Origin: Liolophura sinensis
Lineage: Eukaryota; Mollusca; Polyplacophora; Chitonida; Chitonidae
NCBI RefSeq assembly: GCF_032854445.1
Contig: NC_088302.1
Span: 54,282,046-54,346,045 of the forward strand
Direction: 5' to 3'
DNA length: 64,000 nucleotides
Made by a program: the position numbers and the translations under genes. How positions within the stretch are numbered: position 1 is the stretch's first letter; each line of letters begins with the position of its first letter. The notes under the pieces were generated by a model. The model was not told the origin of the DNA, did no database searches, and was given only the letters and a program-made list of their open reading frames with translations. Shown here piece by piece: positions 36,801-48,800 of this stretch.

Positions 36801-39800
36801 ACTTCACTGTCTCACCCCTACTTCAGTCCCCTGTATCATACTTTATTGTCTCACCCCTACTTCTGTCCCATGCATCATACTTTACTGTCTCACCCCTACT
36901 TCAGTCCCCTGTACCACACTTCACTGTCTCACCCCTACTTCAGTCCCCTGTATCATACTTTACTGTCTCACCCCTACTTCAGTCCCCTGTATCACACTTC
37001 ACTGTCTCACCACTACTTCAGTCCCCTGTATCACACTTCACTGTCTCACCCCTACTTCAGTCCCCTGTATCACACTTCACTGTCTCACCCCTACTTCAGT
37101 CCCCTGCATCACACTTCACTGTCTCACCCCTACTTCAGTCCCCTGTATCATACTTCACTGTCTCAACCCTACTTCAGTCCCCTGTATCACACTTCACGGT
37201 CTCACCCCTACTTCAGTCCCCTGTATCATACTTTATTGTCTCACCACTACTTCAGTCCCCTGTATCATACTTTACTGTCTCACCCCTACTTCAGTCCCCT
37301 GTACCACACTTCACTGTCTCACCCATACTTCAGTCCCCTGTATCATACTTCACTGTCTCACCCCTACTTCAGTCCCCTGTATCACACTTCACTGTCTCAC
37401 CCCTACTTCTGTCCCATGCATCATACTTCACTGTCTCACCCCTACTTCAGTCCCCTGTATCATACTTCACTGTCTCACCCCTACTTCTGTCCCCTGTATC
37501 ACACTTCACTGTCTCACCCCTACTTCAGTCCCCTGTATCACACTTCACTGTCTCACCCCTACTTCAGTCCCCTGTATCATACTTTACTGTCTCACCCCTA
37601 CTTCAGTCACCTGTATCATACTTTATTGTCTCACCACTACTTCAGTCCCCTGTATCACACTTTATTGTCTCACCACTACTTCAGTCCCCTGTATCACACT
37701 TCACTGTCTCACCACTACTTCAGTCCCCTGTATCATACTTCACTGTCTCACCCCTACTTCAGTCCCCTGTATCACACTTCACTGTCTCACGCCTACTTCT
37801 GTCCCATGCATCATACTTCACTGTCTCACCCCTACTTCAGTCCCCTGTATCACACTTCACTGTCTCACCCCTACTTCAGTCACCTGTATCATACTTTATT
37901 GTCTCACCACTACTTCAGTCCCCTGTATCACACTTCACTGTCTCACCACTACTTCAGTCCCCTGTATCACACTTCACTGTCTCACCCCTACTTCAGTCCC
38001 CTGTATCATACTTTATTGTCTCACCACTACTTCAGTCCCCTGTATCATACTTTACAGTCTCACCACTACTTCAGTCTCAAGCATCACACTGCACTGTCTC
38101 ACCCCTACTTCAGTCCCCTGTATCACACTTCACTGTCTCACCCCTACTTCAGTCCCCTGTATCACACTGCACTGTCTCACCAATACTTCAGTCCCCTGTA
38201 TCACACTTCACTGTCTCACCCCTACTTCAGTCCCATGTATCACACTTCACTGTCTCACCCCTACTTCAGTCCCCTGTATCATACTTTACTGTCTCACCAC
38301 TACTTCAGTCCCCTGTATCATACTTTATTGTCTCACCCCTACTTCAGTCCCCTGTACCACACTTCACTGTCTCACCCCTACTTCAGTCCCCTGTATCATA
38401 CTTTACTGTCTCACCCCTACTTCAGTCCCCTGTACCACACTTCACTGTCTCACCCCTACTTCAGTCCCCTGTATCAAACTTCACTGTCTCACCCCTACTT
38501 CAGTCCCCTGCATCACACTTCACTGTCTCACCCCTACTTCAGTCTCATGCATCACACTGCACTGTCTCACCACTACTTCAGTCCCCTGTACCACACTTCA
38601 CTGTCTCACCCCTACTTCAGTCCCCTGTATCATACTTCACTGTCTCACCCCTACTTCAGTCCCCTGTATCATACTTTATTGTCTCACCACTACTTCAGTC
38701 CCCTGTATCATACTTTACAGTCTCACCACTACTTCAGTCTCATGCATCACACTGCACTGTCTCACCCCTACTTCAGTCCCCTGTATCACACTTCACTGTC
38801 TCACCCCTACTTCAGTCCCCTGTATCACACTGCACTGTCTCACCAATACTTCAGTCCCCTGTATCACACTTCACTGTCTCACCCCTACTTCAGTCCCATG
38901 TATCACACTTCACTGTCTCACCCCTACTTCAGTCACCTGTATCATACTTTACTGTCTCACCACTACTTCAGTCCCCTGTATCATACTTTATTGTCTCACC
39001 CCTACTTCAGTCCCCTGTACCACACTTCACTGTCTCACCCCTACTTCAGTCCCCTGTATCATACTTTACTGTCTCACCCCTACTTCAGTCCCCTGTCCCA
39101 CACTTCACTGGCTCACCCCTACTTCAGTCCCCTGTATCATACTTCACTGTCTCACCCCTACTTCAGTCCCCTGCATCACACTTCACTGTCTCACCCCTAC
39201 TTCAGTCTCATGCATCACACTGCACTGTCTCACCACTACTTCAGTCCCCTGTACCACACTTCACTGTCTCACCACTACTTCAGTCCCCTGTATCATACTT
39301 TACTGTCTCACCACTACTTCAGTCACCTGTATCATACTTTATTGTCTCACCACTACTTCAGTCCCCTGTATCACACTTTATTGTCTCACCACTACTTCAG
39401 TCCCCTGTATCACACTTCACTGTCTCACCACTACTTCAGTCCCCTGTATCATACTTCACTGTCTCATCCCTACTTCAGTCCCCTGTATCACACTTCACTG
39501 TCTCACCCCTACTTCAGTCCCCTGTATCATACTTTATTGTCTCACCACTACTTCAGTCCCCTGTATCATACTTTACTGTCTCACCACTACTTCAGTCTCA
39601 TGCATCACACTGCACTGTCTCACCCCTACTTCAGTCACCTGTATCACACTTCACTGTCTCACCCCTACTTCAGTCCCCTGTATCACACTGCACTGTCTCA
39701 CCCCTACTTCAGTCCCCTGTATCACACTTCACTGTCTCACCCCTACTTCAGTCCCATGTATCACACTTCACTGTCTCACCCCTACTTCAGTCCCCTGTAT

Positions 39801-42800
39801 CATACTTTACTGTCTCACCCCTACTTCAGTCCCCTGTATCATACTTTATTGTCTCACCCCTACTTCAGTCCCCTGTACCACACTTCACTGTCTCACCCCT
39901 ACTTCAGTCCCCTGTATCATACTTTACTGTCTCACCCCTACTTCAGTCCCCTGTATCACACTTCACTGTCTCACCCCTACTTCAGTCCCCTGTATCATAC
40001 TTCACTGTCTCACCCCTACTTCAGTCCCCTGCATCACACTTCACTGTCTCACCCCTACTTCAGTCCCCTGTATCATACTTCACTGTCTCACCCCTACTTC
40101 AGTCCCCTGTATCACACTTCACTGTCTCACCACTACTTCAGTCCCCTGTATCATACTTCACTGTCTCACCCCTACTTCAGTCCCCTGTATCATACTTTAC
40201 TGTCTCACCACTACTTCAGTCTCATGCATCACACTGCACTGTCTCACCACTACTTCAGTCCCCTGTATCACACTTCACTGTCTCACCCCTACTTCAGCCC
40301 CCTGTATCACATTTCACTGTCTCACCCCTACTTCAGTCCCCTGTATCATACTTCACTGTCTCACCCCTACTTCAGTCCCCTGTATCATACTTTACTGTCT
40401 CACCCCTACTTCAGTCCCCTGTATCATACTTCACTGTCTCACCCCTACTTCAGTCCCCTGTATCACACTTCACTGTCTCACCACTACTTCAGTCCCCTGT
40501 ATCATACTTTACTGTCTCACCCCAACTTCAGTCCCCTGTATCACACTTTATTGTCTCACCCCTACTTCAGTCACCTGTACCACACTTCACTGTCTCACCC
40601 CTACTTCAGTCCCCTGTATCATACTTCACTGTCTCACCCCTACTTCTGTCCCATGCATCATACTTCACTGTCTCACCCCTACTTCAGTCCCCTGTATCAC
40701 ACTTCACTGTCTCACCCCTACTTCAGTCCCCTGTATCATACTTTATTGTCTCACCACTACTTCAGTCCCCTGTATCACACTTCACTGTCTCACCCCTACT
40801 TCAGTCCCCTGTATCACACTTCACTGTCTCACCCCTACTTCAGTCCCCTGTATCATACTTTATTGTCTCACCACTACTTCAGTCTCCTGTATCATACTTT
40901 ACTGTCTCACCACTACTTCAGTCTCATGCATCACACTGCACTGTCTAACCACTACTTCAGTCCCCTGTATCACACTTCACTGTCTCAACCCTACTTCAGT
41001 CCCCTGTATCACACTTCACTGTCTCACCCCTACTTCAGTCTCCTGTATCATACTTCACTGTCTCACCCCTACTTCAGTCCCCTGTATCATACTTTACTGT
41101 CTCACCACTACTTCAGTCCCCTGTATCATACTTTACTGTCTCACCCCAACTTCAGTCCCTTGTATCATACTTTACTGTCTCACCCCTACTTTAGCCCCTC
41201 TTTCATGGTTTACTGTCTCACCTCTACTTCAGTTCCCTGCCTCATATTTTACTGTTTCACTCTCTACTCTAGCTTTCATGTCTCACCCATCCTACTTTAG
41301 CCCTCCTTCAGTTCATGTTTTACCATCTCACCTCTGCCTGTTCCTTCTCCTGCCTTTCTCTTAGCTTGTTCCGTCGTCTTGCCTTCCTCTCAGCCATCTT
41401 GTCCTTGAGTGCCCCCAGCTGATCAGCTCTCCTCTTCATCATCATCTTGTTCAGCTGGCTCTCCATCTCTGCCTGTTTGTCCAGTAGTTCTTGCAGGGTG
41501 GCATCATCCAGGGAGCCTTGCTGGCACAAACCCTCCTACAACAACAACCACAGATTACACAAACTGTCACAAAGCTCCTACAGGAACCTATTCACAGGGA
41601 GAGAATAACAGTGGAGAAGGGGAAGAACAGGTAATACAACATCACACAAGACAAATATATATAAAAAAAAAAAAAAAAAAAAAAAAAAACAACTGAGATA
41701 CAAAAAATTTCTTAGTGGACACACAAAAAATGAAATCAGACACCAGAATGTCTACTTCCCTACCATTTGCTCTTTGACGCTCTGTGACATCTGACTTCTT
41801 TGCTCCTCAGACAACTTCAGATCTGTGTTCATCTCAGCATCTGCAAGACCAGCTTGCTCCTCTGACTTAGCGCCCCTTAACAGGAACTCCTCTGTCTTCA
41901 GTTTAACCTCTGCATTATCTTCACTTACTTTAGGGGGAGGCAACCCTATAGATTGAGCCTATGGGGATGAACAGGCCAGAAAATGAGATAAATTAAAAGC
42001 TTAATACAAAAAGAAAGCATGAATGATTTTAAATTGCACAGTGGAGAAACTATAATTGTAAATCTAAGGACAGTAATGTATATTCAGTACATTTTTAGCA
42101 AACAAAACACTAAAATAAAGTATTTATCAGATGAAAGACCATTAAACACTGTCCAGGAAAATAGTTTGACTGATTTTTGTAGAATGCTCTTTGTACTTGT
42201 AACATGTACTTCATGCTTGTGTGTTCTCTGCCTTCAAAATGGCAGAAGCACCGATGCAATTAATTATCACTTTAAAAAGTTCTCATCACATTTTAACAAG
42301 TATTAATAGAATTTCTCTTCAGGATCATACAATCCACAACCCCTTCACTTTACGAGATTTTATTATTTCATTATCATGATCAATAACTAGGCTTGCGACA
42401 CTGTACACACCTCGCTGGTATGTTTATTCCTCAAAGCAGCCTCTTTATTCCTGCGTTTCTCAGCAAGCCTTTGCCTGAGCTCCTCCATCTGCCGTTGCCT
42501 CTCCTTGGTCTGTTTACCCAGGGTTGCCTCCAGATCCTCCTCATGCTGACTCAAAATCCTCCTCATCTCCTCCACAGACAGGTTCCCTACACAGCCACAG
42601 ACAAATCAGAACATACACCATTACACCAGTGTAGCAATCTCTACTGTCAAACCTAGCCCTAGGCTTACGTACTGAAATGATGTTTGTATTAAACACAAAA
42701 ATTGCCACAAAACTTACCTTGCATTTTTTCTGCCAAGTCTGAGGTCATTCTGTCTAAAAGTTGTCCCCTCTTGGTATCCTGTTCTTCCTCCAGTTTTTCA

Positions 42801-45800
42801 AGTGCCAGAGTTTCCTCCCCTGACAAATCTCTCTCGAGGCTAATCCTCTCTCCATTCTGTCGTCGCAGCAGCTCGCTATGAGTACCAGGCTTGAATAGCA
42901 CAAACGAAAATGTTTCAAACACTGATTACACTATGTGAGAGAGTAATCTTTACACCTGCTTGTGAACCATGGTGAATCCTTATTCTCATCAAATCAGAAT
43001 TTATTTGATTATAAAAACCATTCAGGGAAAACTACCGACAAGAAATAACCCTTAAATCATTTACACTATCACAGTGGAACTTACTTTAATTGAGAACACC
43101 CTAATCTCACTGCCAAGTAAACTGACCAAACACAAGTAGTGAGTAGTTGTAACCATTACAGAATCGATGGTGACAATGATGCTGCACATGAGAGCATAGG
43201 CATGAACACAGTTTTGACACTGAGCCATAGCACATCCCAGGCATCATATTTTTAAGCTACTGACAACTGACTAATCCTATGATAATGAACCTGCCAGATC
43301 TGACACCTGAACAGCAGCAAATCCCAGAAAGCATAAACTAAATATACACAGACAACAGACCAATTCTATGATAGTGACTGACCTTTAGGTTAGAGCCAGC
43401 TCTTCTCACATCCACATTTGTCACATTGCCTGACCGACTGACCATGGCTGGGTCTATCGGGATCTGACCAGAGTTGAGTCGGTCAATCAGGAGCTGTAGG
43501 GCCGCCATCAGCTCACCCTCACGGTCACTGCCACCTGGGGGGGCACACAAGGACATGAGCGACTGATGGGCAGGGCCACTGTGTGTATGTTAGTGGCAGG
43601 CTTAAAATGGCTTACTAAAGAAGACCCCATTGTCTTTATTATACATTTTGAAATGATGCTTTAGTGGAGTACCTTGTATAAAACACCAGGCTGGACACCT
43701 CACAATATCAGGGTTTACAGATGTAGGACTGCCAAGTTCTCAGCACCCAGCACAAAAGCTAGAAATTTTAGAGTTTTTGAATCGAGGATTAGGTTCCCTG
43801 TCTACATGTACATGGTTGTTATCACATCAAGTTAGTGGCCTCATTCACCCATGTTGGGGCCAAACGGGGGAAAGCTTGACTAGGTGTACAGGAAATGTTG
43901 TCATTCTATCTACATGATTTACATGTAGGCTTGTAACACACCAATCAGGGTTTGTATGGAGATAGAAATATCATACATAGCACTGCCAATTTTGGTGAGA
44001 ATTCATATCTCACCCATGTGCTGTAAATCAACAAACTTTTCCTATATTTTTATCCAAGCGGTTCCTCTTGCTTAGTTTCATGGCATGAGTCTATCTGGAA
44101 TCATTAAACTTCCTCTTTTCCAGCACTCTAAGGTTAACCACCCTATTCAGAGTAAATAATATGGGTGCATTTGCTTCACAGGTACCATGTTAAATATGTG
44201 TAAAATTTACAGAGTTCAATCCAATTACACAGAAATACTGATCCAGTACTACCGACAAGCATACCTGCAAACCTATACTGTTTGCTAATTCCGCCTGTGT
44301 TAATGTTGGCATTGACAATGGTTGCACCACTGCTATTGGCTCCCTGTAAGCCCTCCACAGTTCTCTCCCCTGATCCCAGTTGGCGTCGTTGCTCCAGCTC
44401 CTGCAGTTTTTCTGGGGTCATGTTCTCCAGAAGTCGCTTCAAGTCATCGTTCTGACGGCTGATCCTCTCGTAGAAACCAGCCAGGTCTTCCTGCTGACGG
44501 GCCAGCTGCGAGGCCAGGTGTAGGTTCTGATCCTCTAGTTTGTCATATAATACACGCACATTGAAATTCTCCAGTTCTTGCTCTCTTTTCCAGGCTGAAA
44601 GAGAATGTGTAAATTTTAGTTGTCAAGAAATTCTGAGCCAATGCAAATTTGTTGATTTACAAGAGCATAATTATTCCTGGAAGAGAATAAATGATGGCTC
44701 ACAAAGGCCTTCTTTTACTGTCTTTCACTCACTGACACAAAAGCTCTTTTAAGATTTGTTAAAGTTTGTGTCTGTAAAATGTAAATGTTATCTGAACTCT
44801 AATCATTGCCAGTACTCTTCTACCAATGTTGCCATTTATGGCACGAGACATTTACTTTCAATATAAAGACTAAGCACAAACCCATAGATGCTGACAGGTC
44901 TCTCTCTGCTCCATCCCCGTCATAACGTGGTCCAAGGCTGTCAGATTTACTGCACAAACACAAGGAAAATATGAACCTTAAGTCAACATATACCATGTTT
45001 AAGGCCAAAATTGCTTTAAATAAACCTTTTTTAGAACATGGTCATCACCTAAACTGATGAAGACTATAAGCACACTGTCCATAATCTTCACTACTGAACT
45101 AAACATCTGAAATATCACATTTGTCATTCTGTTACAAAATGTTAAAATGTTTGGTTATTTCACCACACTGCCCCTTGTACACGTATATAAAATGAAAATT
45201 CCAACAGTATTCTGCAAACATGCAACAAACACAGTAGCAAACTGCAAACTTACACAGCTTTCTGGTCCCAGTGACTAATGTCATACCGCATGTAGGATGG
45301 TACAGGAGGTGGTGCCCCCAAACTGCGATATCGTGGCAACCAGTGCTTCATGGGATATATTCCAGCTTCTCGTGGACGCCAGACTATGACGGCAACCACC
45401 AGCAGTAAGACACAGGCTCCAAAGAATGCCATAAGCCCTGAAGTATGAAAAGATAATCTTAACACAAGTACGCATGAATGTCTCTTCAAATGAAAAAAAA
45501 AACAATTAGCATGTTATTCTTAAACACTACTGTAAATTATTGTCTCATGCACCTGGAGCGCAACAGATACATGTACGTGCTGGGAATACAAGAATTCTGA
45601 AAAAGTGTTACAATTTTTTCTTGTCCTTTTCTTATGCATGTTTGACAATAACTGCCAAAAATATTAATACTCATGATGTGTGTAAGCTGACCTGTAAAAA
45701 AATTCCTGTAAATGGAGAACAAAGTTTTCCACACAAAAACAGGCTACGTGTGTGCACTCATGTGGTCAGACCTCTGTCATACCTATCATGACACCCCAGT

Positions 45801-48800
45801 CTGGTTCCTGGTTCGTGGCGGCAGACTTGGTGACCGCGAAGCCTGCCAGGTTAGTGGGTGTGGCTGCTTGAACAGCTGCCTCGTCTGTGGGACAGGTAGA
45901 GCCTGTGGGCTGCACAGAGATGATCACCTGTCTGTAACACATATGCATCACATATACATATTAGAGCCGAGAGCCACACAAGGATGACCATGATAGCCAA
46001 CTTCTATCTGGGACTGAAGACAGGTCTTCTTTATGCAAGGGTAAGCCACAACCACCGCTTGTGTTAAACACTATATTTCTCCTTCACGTCACTTCATACA
46101 ATAATATACCATGGACAAGATCTGGCAAAACAATTTGCTATCAAAAGTCTGAAATCAAGGTTAAATAAAATTTTTATGCATTAAGTGACCTTTGTCAAAA
46201 TCTCACATGTTCTTACATGTTACTTTTAACAGTGGGCCAATGTGCACAGATGGAGATCCCTTATTTACACCAAACCATCTTGATCCAAATTTATTGTTTT
46301 GAATGAATTCAGCATTAATCACTTCATAAGACCAGTCCCATGTGTTTTTATATACATTTATTTCTCAGTTTTCTGAATAAATCAGGAACTTTCTTCCAGT
46401 CTGCAGCAGTACACACATGCTCTTGAACACCCACCTGTCAGCATTCTGAGCATCCTTGAACACATAATTCCCGGCATCTGGGAAGACATGGGCGAAAGAT
46501 GTAATGGTCATGTTGGTATTCTCTATATAAGTCTTCAGCTGGTTGAATGCTCCATAGTCAAACGAGGGGTTGCTGTTAAACAGATGGTCCTTCTGGTAGA
46601 CAGGGTAGTGACTGTTTGTACGGTCAGTGGAGTCAATGGTCACTTTGAACAGAACCATGTCCTCTTCGGCCAGGCATATGATAGGGTTGGTGATCTCATT
46701 GTTGGGGACTGCAGTGGCCAGAAGACGACGGCGACTTACAGGGGCCACATCTGTCACATTCTCCAGGTCCGCTGGAAATATCAGTGATCGTTTTATTTTA
46801 CTTACTTATTGGACTGTCTTTTTATGCCACATGGCTATACAAACATGTAGCTTGTAATACTTGACAGCAATAAGGTGGAGAAATCAATTGCACCACACAA
46901 TGTTGCTTGACTAACATCCTATTATAAAGCTACAGCCAAGTATATTTAATACACTGATACAAATATGCGCACTCACTGGTCAAGGGATTTCTTCGTCCAG
47001 GTTATAAAATCAGAAGTAAACAATTGTACAACTTGTTTTTAAGAGGAAAATCATCAACATCTGACAGGGCACCATACAGCCTTACAGTGTTACAAACAGA
47101 GCTATGATAACTGATGCATAATATTACAGAAGCTATATCTGCTGAAATTTAAGAATTGAGGATTCTGGGAAAATTTCATAACCTTTTTATGTACTTACTT
47201 TAAATTGGAACAAATTATTCATCAACAACATTTAGCACTTGGTAGTGCCTCTACACAAAGCCATTAAGGTCATACAGACACAATTTACCTGCTACAAACT
47301 CATCTTTGTACTCACCAAATATGCCAGTGAGAGCCTCAGAGGTGTCCCTGTACAGAGATCCTGTGACTCGGTCAGGATAGAAGTTACACACCTGGGTGTT
47401 TTTCACACCTGTGGTGAATTCACTGGGGCCAATCACACCTGATACAGTCTGAGAAGAGAATAAGTCATGTATCATACAAGGTATTTCATGCAAGCTGACA
47501 CCAAAACACTGAGATCCAACAACATACAAACTATTGCATTCCCCAACCTTACTACCCATTATATCAGGTCAAATTTCATACAAGTCTGCAGCAACCAAAA
47601 AGACTGCAGATATATACATTGTCACTTATGAGTGAAAAAAACAAGATGAACGTTAATACTTGCACATAGTAATTAACAGAAGCTACGAGGTAGGGCACTG
47701 ACAATTTACCAGAATCTCACTTCTCGCTTAGTATTGGAAATTACTGAATCATTTTATCAGACATCTCTTATTCTAAAGTCAAAGAATGTAGAGTTCATAG
47801 TTACACAGGTGACCCAGCACCTGATTTTATGCTCAATGAAAACCAAAGCTTTATCATGCTGGAAAAACATAAAGAGGTTAATCCTCTCTCATGGATGTTT
47901 AAGTGTTAGTGTCCTCACCACCGTAGTTGTCACACCAGTCAGTGGGTGGGTCACTGTCATCTGGACTGTCCCATCCTCCAGTAACTGAGTGCCCAGCTTG
48001 GGCATGCTTGTCCGTCTGCACGTACGGTTACAGATCTCCTCTGCCGTCGTCACCACGTCACACACACACCTGATCAGTGACACGTACAGCATGACAATAA
48101 TGTTACAGAGTTATTTAACACAATGTACAGAACTGTCACTGCAAATCTACATAACCAAATCTAAACATGAGGTAATTATGCTACATGTAATTCTGGCTTA
48201 TTCCAGCTGTAATTCTAACAGGCCCCAGGGAAAACTTTTTTTTTACTCAACTCACAGTACAACAGCTCACCAAGAACGACTTTGTTGTCTAGTTTCATTA
48301 ATACCATCATATCCCAGTTCCTTCTGGTAATCATTTTCTGCACCAGGCTAACCAGATTTTAAAGATGATAACTGCTTTCCTTATCTGACCTCTCAGGTGC
48401 CACAGCTTACAAGGTAGCCTGTACTTACATGCCATAGTCTATGTTGAGTACTCCTCCAGAGTCCACACAAGTCACGGAGCAGTCATAAGTGCTGGCGTCT
48501 ACACACTCCCTGGTGGAGGAGATACGTGTCTGATAGATGCCACAGCGGGTGTCCACGATGGGCTGGCAGTCAATGTCACTATTCCCATCATCCTCCTTGA
48601 TGTCGGCCTCATTGTAGTAGATGTGGCCAGAAAGACACTTACAGCTGCCATCTGACGGCTGGAAGGAGCGCAGACTGCCAAGACAGGTGCAGGTGGGGCT
48701 CCCCTCAGCAGAGGTGGACGAGGTCCCGCAGGGGCGACATGCCTTCTGCCCCAACAGGTCGTTGTAATAGCCTGCTGGGCAGAGGGCACAATCCCCATAG

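Noticed and set aside
35949-41300. Open frame of about 1,783 codons on the + strand, a repetitive His/Ser/Tyr-rich protein
   Set aside because: It is the 39-bp satellite read in frame; 39 is divisible by three so stops are rare. It lies antisense inside an intron whose flanking exons are well supported, with no promoter or splice evidence.
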